Shown piece by piece: positions 10,545-20,965 of a stretch of 64,000 nt of DNA. The first letter of the stretch is position 1; each line of letters starts with the position of its first letter. The notes under the pieces were generated by a model, which saw only the letters and a program-made list of their open reading frames with translations, ran no database searches and had not been told where the DNA came from. Position numbers and translations under genes: made by a program. Source of the stretch: Poa pratensis (Eukaryota > Streptophyta > Magnoliopsida > Poales > Poaceae); the NCBI GenBank assembly GCA_947311845.1, contig CAMZMU010000059.1:43098982-43162981 (forward strand), read 5' to 3'.

Positions 10545-11449
10545 ATGATCACCCTCACCCCGGAGGAGATCGCCGGAGCAATCCGCGATCTCACCACCGC
10601 CGTCCAAGGGATCTGCCTCTTCCTAGCCGGTCCCTACGGACCGCCGCCGGCCGCGCCATCAGTCGCCGCCTACGGGCCGGCGCGGCTGCCGTGGCAGCCG
10701 CCGCACCAGGTGGCCTCCGCCGCGATCGCCGGGCCGCGGCAGCCGACGCTGCTGCTATCATCGCCGTCACACGACGCCAGGCTGCTGCAGCCGCCGCTGC
10801 CGCTGTCCATCTCCGGGCCAGTCTATACGGCGGCCCACCAGGCGGTCTCCGCCGCGATCGCTGGGCCGCGGCAGCCGACGCTGCTGCTGTCATCGCCGCC
10901 ACTCGACGCCAGGCTGCTGCAGCGCCACTGCCGCTGTCCATATCCGGGCCGGTCTATACGGCGGCCTGGGCGCCGCCGCACATCCAGTCGCCACCGGCGC
11001 CACCCCAACAGTACAGCGGGTCCTCCCGCTTCGCCGGTCCTTACGCCGGTCCCGACGGTGCGCCGTTCCACGGGGGGTCCTCCATGGTCACAGCACCGGC
11101 GCCGACCCCCGCACGGCCGCCGCCGCCCTCGGCCGCGACCACGGCGCCGGTCATCACGTTCCAGCATGGGATGCCCTACGACGGGACTGCGACGACCTCG
11201 TTCCCAGCAGCGCCACCGCCGTCCCAGGATAATCCCATCCAACAGATCAAGTTCCAGCCGTCACCGTCACCGCTTCCGGCTTGGATCGCTACCCACCACG
11301 TGTCGGCAGCGGTGACGCTGCAGGCTGCTGCGCGCGGCCTCCTAGCGCGTCGGCATGTGTGGGGGATCTTGGGCATGCGGTTTCCCCCATGGCCGGCGGG
11401 CATGCTGTTTTCCCGCGGACAGCGACCTCCAAGTCTGCGACATCGATAG
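10545..11449 (+). pseudogene. Gag-like Pro/Ala-rich ORF with IQ-like motif, frameshifted
   Basis: Translation starts MITLTPEEIAGAIRDL at 10545, in a favourable position after the primer site. The protein is Pro/Ala-rich. A 44-residue segment is duplicated in tandem (10704-10835 and 10836-10967), and the second copy lacks one base near 10925. The frame therefore moves to one that stays open to 11449. The second half holds QIKFQPSPSPLPAW and an IQ-type motif, AVTLQAAARGLLARR (about 11309-11353), of the form IQxxxRGxxxR that can bind calmodulin-like proteins. I recall similar Pro-rich ORFs with the PSPSPLPAW motif from grass Copia gag regions, so a truncated gag is likely. A calmodulin link is speculative. 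Confidence 0.6.
10704..10967 (+). repeat. 132-bp tandem duplication inside the gag-like ORF
   Basis: Two adjacent copies, 10704-10835 and 10836-10967, begin CACCAGG and end TATACGGCGGCC. Length 132 is exactly 44 codons. The copies differ at several positions, and copy 2 has a single-base deletion near 10925. Confidence 0.85.
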
Positions 11450-11768
11450 TCAGCCGGCGGTGAAAAGACATGGTGTCACCGACAGGAGCGCACCGCGGAG
11501 CACCACTGCATTCCGCCGCCGGCCGCCGCGAGGGCTCCCTTGGTCCCGATGGTGTCCTTGGGATCCAGGGGGCTGCAAACGCACAAGTTCGGCGCGCGGA
11601 GGATTCTCGCCTTATCGTTCGGAGTCTCATTCGGTTTAGCGTATTTCAGGTCAATACAATAGGCCGAGATGTAAAAGGCTTGTTTTTTTTAGGCATTAGG
11701 TTTGTGTGGGGTCGAATCGTCGTTAGGTTGCAGCTCGAGGACGAGCTGCATGTCCAGGTGGGGTGTAG

Positions 11769-12011
11769 TGTTAGATTACATGATGGGCCTGGGCCCGTTA
11801 GTCTTAGGGTTTGCTTAGGGGTCAAGTAAGTCTTGCTTGGGAGTCAAGTAAACCTCTCTATATATGGAGAGGAGATGTATCAATCTAATGAGGCAAGAAT
11901 TAAGAAGGAAAACCCTTCCCTCTTGCCCGGCCGTGGGAAAGGACCCCACGGCCGGCTCTCTCGCGCCCTCGCAGCTCTCTCTTTCCCGCTCAAAACCTAG
12001 CAGCCATAACA
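11769..12011 (+). repeat. 3' LTR of the small Copia-type element
   Basis: 243 bp, TG...CA ends, followed by the target duplication CGGGT. The sequence is nearly identical to the 5' LTR, with one C fewer in the GGACCCC run. Confidence 0.9.
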
Positions 12012-12725
12012 CGGGTGAGCTTACATTCTGATCCTTTCTTCTGTTGGGCTGCAGAGATGATTTTCAACATTTCAGCCTTTCCATCAAATGCAGTAGAGGA
12101 CCACTCATAACAAATAGAAGCAATTAGAGTTGAATATACATTCCACTACAGCAAATTGCAACAAGAGCGAATAAATGCTTACTGGACAGAGCCTCTGCGA
12201 GACCTGCTTCAAGTCCCCTGAGCTGGTCCTTCAGTCTGTTGAGTTTTTCTGTCCTCCGGAAAATACACAAATTAGTAAAATTGATCGCTCTCCGTTTCAG
12301 CAGTGAGTCACTTGGACTCAAGTCAATGAATTCTCCAAGACTTCACCCTAGATTGTCGGTGCATTTTGATGCAGGAACAAACTGAGATTTGCTAAGGTGC
12401 TCAGAGTCATGAATGAACCGAGTAGCTAATAATTGCCAGCGCACAGTTCGCACACTGCTCCATGAGCACACAGATGGGCAGAGCCACCGCACTAGCAGGC
12501 GAATTCCGTGTGTGGGGTGGGGCGCAGATGAACGGACAACCGCCCCCCAAAGTGGAAACGGAGGAGGCGATGATACTACTACAGGGTCGGTCCCGAACGA
12601 CTGAGACGGAGAGGACGGCGTCCACGTGCATACGTACCTCGGTGGGCGACGTTTTCCCCGGCGAGCGAGCGGGCCGAGAGGATGGCGGCGCGGAAGGCGG
12701 AGGCGGCCGCCGCGGTGCGCTCGTG

Positions 12726-13039
12726 GTTACTTGTGCAAGTACAAAATGCAATTATGAAAAATAGATGAAAAAAATGTAATTAGATGCTGAAAAGATGAAT
12801 GTGCGATTGCGCACTGATTTCATGTGCAATTAGAAAAAAGCGTAAACATTAAAAAAACATAATTACACTCTATAAAAATGCAAATAAAAAAACAAAATGA
12901 CCCAACTGCCATAACGCAAAAGCCCACCATCGACACTAGCAAAAGCGTAAAAGTTCAGCCTGGAGCAAGCATAACAAGAAACGAGTCGGACACGAACTCG
13001 TTCTGGTTTCCGATCTTTCCCAAAGGAAGTAGTACAATA
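12726..13039. other. AT-rich spacer without a recognised gene
   Basis: Sequence similarity to SPC25 stops abruptly at about 12725. The following 300 bases are A-rich with no sizeable ORF. The MULE terminal repeat starts at about 13040. Confidence 0.5.
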
Positions 13040-13154
13040 TAGATCCTGTGCGACTTGTTTTCAGAGTATTGGCTGGAGTACGGCGTCTTTCCAGACAATA
13101 GCTCTCATGCGACGCAAATATGAGCAGAAATAGCCCAGAGGCACACGGGTGCCA
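13040..13154 (+). repeat. Left terminal inverted repeat of the MULE
   Basis: About 115 bp. It matches the reverse complement of 20966-21077 with scattered substitutions; the longest perfect block is GTCTTTCCAGACAATAGC. Confidence 0.87.
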
Positions 13155-13442
13155 AAACTGTTGTTAGCGGGCTTGTTAGCTTAGATTAAGCATGTGGGTC
13201 CCACAAGATTGAGTCAAACAGCTGACTGAATTCGTCAACCCCGCGCCCAACTGCCAGTGCTCGCCCCCAACTCCGCTCTCGTTCTTCTCCGGCGGCGGCG
13301 GCGCTCTCGTTCTCGGCGGCGGAAGAGCTTTCATTCTTGGCGGCGGCGGCGGAAGCAATGGTGAGCGAATTCGTCTTCCTCCCCGTTCCCCTCCGACTGT
13401 ATTTGAGATCTGAGCTAATTTGCTCATTGTCTGCTGATTCAA

Positions 13443-16400
13443 ATGGCTAGAGGTCGCGGGGCGGCGCTACTGGGCGGGGGGGGGGGGGGGGGGGGGGGGG
13501 GACGGGGGAAGAAGAAGATGGTGGAGCCGCGGGTCGAGCCGGGAGATTCAACTTCGAATAGGTAACGCGTTTCTCTACCGCACAATTTTACTTCGATTTG
13601 GATCTCGTTTGCTCGACCTCACGCTGCCCGCTACTAACAGAGAGGATGCTGCTCGGAGCACCTTCGAAATTACAGTCAATTTCTTACGATCTACGGCAAA
13701 ATTAGTTGATGGGAGCATGGTGGATATTGATAGAGACACGATTGTGAAGTGGGAGGTTGATCTTGAAGAGTTTGATCCAACAGACCTACCGAACATGGGG
13801 GAGAAGGCGGTGAAGGCAATGGTGGAGAAAATTGCAGAACATGTTATTTGGGGTCCAGAGCAAGAAGTATCACTGTTGTGGTTCGATAATTGGAAAGGTG
13901 AATATGTCAGAATTGAGGATGGTGAACAGCTTGCTGAGGAAATCGATCGGCAAGAGGGCTGGAGGAGCAAAGTTTTACTTTTTTATGCTCTGCTTGTTGA
14001 GCTGAATGTTGATTCAAATGTGGGTTATGTGCCCTCAAAGTTAGCTATGCAACAGGCAGATGATGATTGGGCTTCCGATAGGCGCATAATTCCCATTATT
14101 ACTGAACGGACAGTAATAGCACCTGCAGTTTCTATTGATTGGAATGCACTTGACCTACCTGAACCTACTGATTTGGTCATTGCACCGATGGCTGACACTG
14201 AGATGGCCAAACTTTTTGGCATTGAAGTGGATGAGAGGGATGAGGAGCAGGGTGAACAAGATGGGACTGACAGTGATTTATCTGAAGATGTAGATGAACA
14301 GCTGATGGAAGATGTTGCAGACTATGTAGATGATGAACACGATGATGAGCTGGTGCATGTGTATGACAAGGAAAACCCTGTCATTCGAGTGGGGAAGATG
14401 TGGCCGAACATGAAAGAGTTCAGGATGGATTTCAAGACTTATGCAGTGAGACATCAGTTTGATGCAAAGACTGTTTGGACTGATAGAAAGAAGTTTTATG
14501 CGAAGTGCAGAGGTTTTGATGGTTCTGGCAAGAGGGCTTGCAAGTGGTACATATCTGCTAGACTGCAGGCTGATGGAAGTACTGTCAGGGTTAACCAAAT
14601 CCCCAAAAAACATACTTGTCTTACAAGTTCAGAAACAGTATCAACCATGACATCACAACTTTGGGTTGCAGAAAAGATCCAACCATTGCTAGCCAAAACA
14701 CCTAACCTTACTGCCAAGAGACTGCAACTGGACTTGCAAAATACGTACTCAATTAAACTGAATTATACCACAGTGTGGAAGGCCAAACAAAGGGCAATGA
14801 AACATTTATATGGTGATTGGGCAAACACATTTAGGATGCTTTACAACTTTAAAGCAGAGATTGAGTTGAGATCTCCTGGCAGTACTGTGGAGATAGATAC
14901 TGAGGTGGATGCGGCTAGCAAAGTTTATTTCTCCAAGTTTTTATGGCTTTGAAGCCTTGCATCGATGGCTTCAAGGCAGGGTGTCGTCCATATTTGAGCA
15001 TAGACTCGTCTTTTTTGACAGGCAAGTGGAGTGGTCAGTTGGCAGGATGCAATGCTCTAGATGGGCACAATTGGATGTTCCCTGTTGCTATTGGTTTGTT
15101 TCAGTCAGAGACGGAGGCTTCATGGACATGGTTCATGATGCAGTTGAAAAGATGTATAGGTCCAGTGTCACCTTTGGCAATCCACACAGATGCATGTAAG
15201 GGGCTAGAAAATGCAGTTAACAATGTTTTCCCCCATGCTGAGAAAAGGGAGTGCTTCGGCCATTTGTGGATGAATTTGATCAAAAAATTCAGAGGCGATG
15301 AATTTGGGCGCATGTGGCCAGCAGCAAGATCGTACACCGCACAGACACATTCCTATCACCTTGGTAAGATGAAGGCTGCATGTACTCAGAATGATTTTGC
15401 TTCATGGTTGAGCACCTACCATTCTCTGTTATGGTATAGGTCAGGTTTCAATACTGCAATTAAGTGCGATCATATCAACAACAATTTGGCAGAAAGTTTC
15501 AACAACAAGATAAAGATGTTAAAAGATTTACCTGTGCATGACATGGTTGACCAACTCAGGATCATGCTTATGCGGTTGTGGGAATTGAGAAGAAAGATAG
15601 CTGATTGTCTGCAAGGTGATAAGCTTCCAGCAGTGGTACAACAGGTGGTCAACAGGAGCAGAAGTCTTACACATTTGTTTGTTGAAAAATCTTCATTGTG
15701 GGGTGCTGAAGTTAGAGATAGCAAAACTGGTAGGAGGCATGTTGTTAACACTGAATTGCATGATTGCACTTGCCTTGAGTGGCAACACACCGGCAAACCA
15801 TGTGAGCATGCCATTCTTTTCTTAGCCTCCCAACCGAAGGTAAACATGCACCCATATTTGCATGAATATTATTCGGTAGCAAAATTCAAAGCTGCATATG
15901 CAACTCCAATTCCACCACTTACAGATCAGAAACAGTGGCCTGAGAAGCCATTGGAATTTACATTGTGTCCTCCTGTAACGAAAAGAAAGGCTGGCAGGCC
16001 TAAGCAGAGTAGATTTAAGTCCTGGTTTGAGAAAGGTGGGAGTAGTAAGAAAAAGAAGAAAGATGACAAGCCCAAAAGGGCTCAAAAAGGTAGCAAGAAC
16101 AGATGCATTTACTGTCAGGAACTTGGGCACAGAGCAGGATCTGCCAATTGCGCCTATCCAGATGAAAAGCCAAAGTATGTTCTTGTTTTTTATTTGGTTA
16201 TCTTTTTTATTTGGTTTTTTTTTAATTACTAAATCTATTTCATGCTTTATTTTCAGGAGGAAGCGTGCTGCAACTGTTCCACCTGTTCCATTTGTTGCTG
16301 AAGATAACTGGCAAGCAAAAATGGCACGAGTCAGTGGCAAGAGGAGAAGTGTGCATTCTGTGTTTGGTTCAACTGAACCTGGGCATGTCCCTGGGCATGC

Positions 16401-16731
16401 CCAGGTGCACACTGAAGACAATGATGTTGTAGCTGAGTTTGAGACTGAACCTTGGAATGTCGAGGTGCACACTGAAGACGATGATTTTGCAGCTCAGTTT
16501 CAGACAGATAACATTCAGACAGATAACTGGCAGTTTCAGACAGATGAAACTGCTTTCGAGGTTGAAACTGAGATTTTTGAGGAGGTGAACGACCAACCTA
16601 GTTCAGTCAAGAAGCCCGTGAACAAGACCAAGATGCTCAGTGAACTTGTATGTGTTGAGGAGGGAGAACCAAAAACAAGATGTGCGAAGAAGGGCACACG
16701 ACGTGGTAGGAAGGGCACACGGCGTGTTTGA
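13443..16731 (+). pseudogene. mudrA-like MULE transposase with one frameshift
   Basis: Exon 1 (13443-13561) starts MARGRGAALLG, passes a 26-G run read as glycine, and splices to exon 2 at 13641 after TACTAACAG in matching phase. Exon 2 encodes a PB1-like N-terminal region (FEITVNF), an acidic stretch, and the MuDR DNA-binding domain (about 14380-14620). After a one-base loss in a T5 run at 14939-14943 comes the MULE DDE transposase domain: D in YLSIDSSFLTG, D in IHTDACKGL, CFGHLW, E in NNNLAESFN. A SWIM zinc finger (CTCLEW then CEHAI near 15765-15815) and a CCHC knuckle (CIYCQELGHRAGSANC) follow. Exon 3 (16257-16731) adds a C-terminal tail with VHTED repeats. Total length and domain order fit autonomous plant MULEs. 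Only the T-run slip prevents a full product. Confidence 0.88.
13476..13501 (+). repeat. Poly-G run of 26 within transposase exon 1
   Basis: Twenty-six consecutive G residues keep the frame open as written and would encode a glycine tract. Such a run is prone to replication slippage and to assembly error, so its length is uncertain. Confidence 0.85.
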
Positions 16732-17162
16732 ACATTTGTGACATGTAATAATATTTGTACTGTGGTCTTTGTATTTGAATTTCGGCTGGAATTCAAATTT
16801 GAACTGAAAACCAAAATTTATAATTCAAATTTGGCCTCAAATTTCAAATTAGTACTGTGATATTGATGTTTCCATGCTATGTTAAGCTCGTTTGCTATGT
16901 TAGCTGATCAATCCGAGCCCTTTTGCTATGTTAAGCTCATAGTCATCAAAAGTGTGTTTGAAACGACCTCCAAAGGTAGGGTACATGCCCTCGTTTCTAA
17001 GCAACTTTTGTTGGCATCTTGTCTAAATCAGCCAAATTAATTTCCTAGACATCTATTCTACCTATATAGTGTAAATCTGAAGTTTCATTATGTTTTGAAT
17101 AATTCTTCTATTTTTTTATTTAAATAACATGGTTTAATAGAAAATCATATATAAAACATCCA

Positions 17163-17958
17163 AAAATCATGTTTATATTTTTTTCTAGCAACTATATCAC
17201 ATATAACAACATTGGGCGCTGGTCTCATGTCATTTTGATTTTTTTTAATTAAATATGCTCATTTGAGACCATCGCTCTATTAGTGAACTCTAAACAAGTC
17301 TATACAAGATAGCTCTTTTGTGGAAACCATTTTCGATCAATTATCCCAAAATCATGTTTATATTTTTTTCTAGGAACTATATCACATATAACAACATTGG
17401 GCGCTGGTCTCATGTCATTTTGATTTTTTTGAATTAATTATGCTCATTTGAGACCATCGCTCTATTAGTGAACTCTAAACAAGTATATGCAAGATAGCTC
17501 TTTTGTGGAAACCATTTTCGATCAATTATTCCAAAATCATGTTTATATTTTTTCTAGCAACTATATCACATATAACAACATTGGGCGCTGGTCTCATGTC
17601 ATTTTGATTTTTTTTTTATTAATTATGCTCATTTGAGATCATCGCTCTATTAGTGAACTCTAAACAAGTCTATACAAGATATCTCTTTTGTGGAAACCAT
17701 TTTCGATCAATTATCCCAAAATCATGTTTATATTTTTTCTAGCAACTATATCACATATAACAACATTGGGCGCTGGTCTCATGTCATTTTGATTTTTTTT
17801 GAATTAATTATGCTCATTTGAAATTTTCGCTTGATTTGACACTTTTTCGAAAAATTTGACGGAAACTATGTTTATATTTTTTTCTAGTTGCTATACAACA
17901 TTATAAGACTATGTGCGTTGGTTTGAGCATGTTTAGATTTTTTTTGAATTAGTTATGC
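17163..17958 (+). repeat. 185-bp tandem repeat in the MULE interior
   Basis: The word AAAATCATGTTTATATTT recurs at about 17163, 17348, 17533 and 17718, a spacing of 185 bp each time. Copies carry TATAACAACATTGGGCGCTG and TGCTCATTTGAGA. The fourth copy breaks off near 17820, and a degenerate fifth part follows to about 17958. The array lies between the transposase gene and the small second gene. Confidence 0.88.
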
Positions 17959-18303
17959 CATACCCTAGCTCGCAGCTCAAAACCCCTCTAAACCCCGTCT
18001 GAAACCCCGACCCCTTCTGTGCCGTTGATCAGTGCGTGGATGGTTCAGATCGGGTTAGATCCGTGCGCATGTCACTGCCGATCCGCGGCTGCGCTCGATC
18101 TGCGCTCTGATTGGCAGCAAATGCTCGGGTTTGGATCGGTGGCTGCGCTCGATCTGCACCGTTCCTTACGATCAAACGATTGAAAATGACGCGGTTGTTG
18201 ACTCCGTGTTTTTTCTCAATGTAACTGCATGCAACAACGGCCACTGACTAGTGGGCCCCGTTCACCAGCCCGATGCATGCAGACATGCAGCCCAGCCCTC
18301 TAC

Positions 18304-18470
18304 GCAGCCCTGCACGCCTAGTTTCGCGTCGCACCAGCGCTATTTTGCAGCGACGCAGCCCTGCATGCCTCGTTTCAGAAAGGGGTGAGGAGTCGCGGCG
18401 CACCAGCGCTATTTGAAGCGACGCAGACCTGCACGCCTCGTTTCAGAAAAATGCACGCAGCGACGCAGAC
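18304..18470 (+). repeat. Short imperfect tandem repeat (51-68 bp units) upstream of the small MULE gene
   Basis: Three units share GCAGMCCTGCAYGCCT, CGTTTCAGAAA and CACCAGCGCTATTT. They lie 280-440 bp upstream of the ATG at 18747, in a GC-rich region that could be promoter-proximal. Confidence 0.6.
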
Positions 18471-18670
18471 TTTGGCGTGAGACTTTGTATTTCATCTCTT
18501 TCACGCAGCGACGCAGACGCAATGCATGCAGGCTACGTCGCATCCTAGCTCTTCGCAGCCACCGCTTTGACCGCCTAATGCATCTAAGCCTGTCCTACGC
18601 AGAGGAGACCAACGTTTTCACACAGTTTTCACCGCTTCTTCATCTACCCCAATTAATTCACCTCGTCGGA

Positions 18671-18680
18671 TCTTTATATA
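18671..18680 (+). promoter_or_regulatory. TATA-like box upstream of the small MULE ORF
   Basis: TCTTTATATA lies about 70 bp before the ATG at 18747. It is followed by a pyrimidine-rich stretch, as in many plant 5' leaders. Confidence 0.5.
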
Positions 18681-18746
18681 GTGCCTTTGCCTCCTCCTCC
18701 CTCTTCTCATCCCTCTCCAGCCCCTTTGCCTCCTCCTCCCTCTACC

Positions 18747-19181
18747 ATGTCGACGTACTCTATCCCTTCCAGCCCCGAGTCCGTCAGCGACGAAGACAAC
18801 CACCCGAAGGCTCGGCCCTGGTACGATCCGGAGTGGACGCCGGAGCAGCTGGGACTCGTTCCCATCGAACCCAAGCAGAAGCGCACGGTGTGGGCGTCAA
18901 CTGCCTAGGTCCACCACCCCGACCACGTCCTCGTCGATAGGATCGCCAACCGCGAGGCCAGACTCACGGAGGAGGAGAAGCTCCGCCTCCGTAGGAAGGA
19001 GGACAGTGCGGAGGAGAGGTGGCTGGAGAGGGAGGCGAGGAGGGAGGCAAGGAGGGAGGACAAGGCTCTCCGGCGCTGCATCAAGAACCGCCAGGAAAAG
19101 GAGGATGACGAGAGGCGGCAGGACAATCTCCGGGCCTTGGCCATCCGCGAGATGGCAAACAGGGCGGCGGACTGGAAGTAG
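18747..19181 (+). pseudogene. Small charged MULE-associated ORF with in-frame TAG
   Basis: The frame starts MSTYSIPSSPESVSDEDN at 18747 and contains WYDPEWTPEQLGLVPIE. It meets TAG at 18906-18908, then stays open in the same frame to TAG at 19179-19181, 145 codons in all. The second part is a highly charged Arg/Glu/Lys region (RREARREDKALRRCIKNRQ) predicted to be helical and ends ANRAADWK. I do not recognise a domain. I have an impression of similar ORFs accompanying grass MULEs, but that is not verified. The single stop may be a mutation, or the upstream part may be a short separate protein. No obvious splice site removes the TAG. Confidence 0.6.
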
Positions 19182-20080
19182 GCCAACCCCCGGCGGTTGG
19201 CCGGAGGGCCGGAGGACGGAAGGGCGCCCGCAGACGAAGGGGCGCCGGCGGTTAGGTTTAGGGCCCCCTATATTTAGGGCCCTATATGAAATGTAACGTT
19301 TTTTTAGTTTAATATGTGTAATGTGCGTCGGGCCCCTCTATCTATATGTAAAGTGGGGCCAATGTTTGTTCTTGGGTATATATGCCCCATGTTTGTCCAG
19401 CTATAATATAAAAGTGTGTTTAAACTATTTTTGTACAAACGTAACCACTAACTTCTAAATTAGCTTCACAACTCATCGTCAACGAAAATGCATGGAAACT
19501 TTTAAACCAAAACTTTTTTATATTATTAATCCCAAATAGAAACATGCATGGAAACTTTTAAATCTAAACTTATCCAGCAATAACATGCTATGGAAATAAC
19601 TAAACCTAAACCTAAACCTAAACTTATTCAAAATTTGTTACAACAAGCTAAAACAAGTACATGTGGGCTCGACAACAGGTCCTACCACTTCCCTACAAAA
19701 ATACAAGAGAAAAAGCATAATTTGTTACAACAAACTAAAACAAGTAAATATGATTTCCTCTAAGCAAAATTTGTTACAAACTAGCTAAAACATGTAAATG
19801 TATGTGTGCCTCTATGCAAAATTTGGCAACCCAGTACGTTTTTTTATTTTACAGGACATAAGCAAAATTCAGAAACGTCACGGCCCAACATCTACTCGTC
19901 ACGGCCCAACATCTTCTCTGGCAGCCCAGTACGTTTTTTTCGTAAGGAAAACACAACTGTCGACTGAAGTTAACTGAAGAACACAGATAGAGTCAACAAA
20001 TTCAGAAACTTAACAAATTGTTGCGTGCATTCGATTAAGTGATATGAACTTGGCATGGCGCACAGATCGCGTCCTCTGCC

Positions 20081-20747
20081 CTAACGACGGATCAACAAGT
20101 AAGCGAAAAACAGAGCAACGATGCAACAATAAAATCCACCAGCCATCATATTTGCTTGCTTCTGCAAATCAACCATCTGCTTTAGATGTTTCTTGATCTT
20201 CTTCAGTTCCTGGTTCAGTTCGGACTCCGAGGGCAGCCCGGGCAGTTCACCATTGCGCGCATTCCTCTTCACCTCTCTGTCAGCACCGGGCGCACCCATC
20301 TCCGAGCTTTCCCCCATCTCAACGCCACCGGCGGCAGCCCCCCCCAATCTGAGCTGCAAATTTGCGGCCCCCATCGAATCAATGTAGCCCTCAAACACAA
20401 GCCTCTCTAAATAATCATCCATCCACTCGAAATAGCCACATTTCTTTAGGATCTGAAAACAGCAACATGAACCCTAAATTTAAAATTTCCCAAATTCGAC
20501 GAGCAAAAACGAATTGCGGTGAAATCAAAGCAAAAAGATGCGAAAGAACTGAGATCTATACCTGCCCATCCCTTCCGGTGTGCCTCTTGCTCAAGCAGCT
20601 GACATACTCGCGACCAAGATTGCCATTGTCGTCGGTCTTGCTGACCCAACGCTTGAGAGCCTCTGGGCGTTTGCAGTCTGGGCACCGTGTCAGCGGCACT
20701 ACACCATACCGCGGCCATTGTGACCGCGCGGCGGAGGAGACAGACAT
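20081..20747 (-). CDS. GRF-type zinc-finger protein with C-terminal membrane helix, MULE-borne
   Basis: Two exons: 20562-20747 and 20081-20452, with GT donor, CAG acceptor and matching phase. The first exon gives MSVSSAARSQWPRYGVVPL, then CPDC and GREYVSC. The second gives KKCGYFEWMDDY, completing the GRF zinc finger. A coiled coil (ELNQELKKIKKHLKQMVDL) and a hydrophobic tail (GGFYCCIVALFFAYLLI) follow, so the product may be tail-anchored. GRF domains bind nucleic acid in other proteins, and GRF-plus-membrane ORFs of this type are common in grass genomes. It lies just inside the right MULE repeat on the opposite strand to the transposase. An upstream ATG at 20837 is possible but less likely. 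The frame is intact. Confidence 0.75.
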
Positions 20748-20965
20748 CTGCGCTTCGTCGCCGGAGAAGAGAGAGAGAGAAGGATGCGGAAAGGGGAGGG
20801 GAAGCAATGGCGGCGTCGGGAGGTCGGGGACGGGCAAGGTTCTCTTCTAACTGACCTGAGGTGGACCCACGAAGTGCGTACGTGGACAAGTGGTGGGCCC
20901 AATGTTCCTAAAGATCGCCTGTTTACAAACGGTCACCCAAACCTAACACCTAACGAGCGTTTAAG

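Larger units (their letters stand above)
10273..12011 (+). mobile_element. Small complete Copia-type LTR element, non-autonomous, with gag-like ORF
   Basis: Direct LTRs of 244 bp (10273-10516) and 243 bp (11769-12011) both run TGTTAGA...ATAACA. They are flanked by the perfect 5-bp duplication CGGGT (10268-10272 and 12012-12016). A tRNA-iMet-type primer site (TGGTATCAGAGC) lies just inside the 5' LTR, and a purine-rich stretch GGTGGGGTGTAG precedes the 3' LTR. By eye the LTRs differ by about 9 substitutions and one indel. The interior has no protease, integrase or RT, so movement would need enzymes from another Copia element. It lies inside the last SPC25-like exon. Confidence 0.9.
10126..12725 (-). 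pseudogene. SPC25-like kinetochore gene fragment, interrupted by a Copia-type element
   Basis: Exons on the minus strand fit GT-AG rules and phase. The first (12638-12725, 5' truncated) includes ASAFRAAILSARSLAGENVA. The second (12183-12248) includes KLNRLKDQLRGLEAGLAEAL. The third starts at 12048, continues to 12012, is split by the element at 10273-12011, and resumes at 10272 down to a TAG at 10126-10128. Joined across the insertion the frame is open through CKLTRES. The pattern matches the N-terminal coiled coil of Arabidopsis SPC25 (LREAEDELVKAL, KKEEYA, SQQL), a subunit of the NDC80 complex that links kinetochores to microtubules. The globular C-terminal domain and the start codon are absent. 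It is probably a fragment left after duplication or transposon capture. Confidence 0.7.

Noticed and set aside
10591..11630. Long minus-strand ORFs rich in Arg/Ala opposite the gag-like ORF
   Set aside because: They are mirror frames of a GC-rich plus-strand ORF, lack motifs, and the LTRs and primer site show the element reads plus.
19598..19625. CCTAAA repeats resembling telomere sequence
   Set aside because: The unit is CCTAAA, one C short of the plant CCCTAAA unit, and only about four copies are present. It is treated as simple low-complexity sequence.
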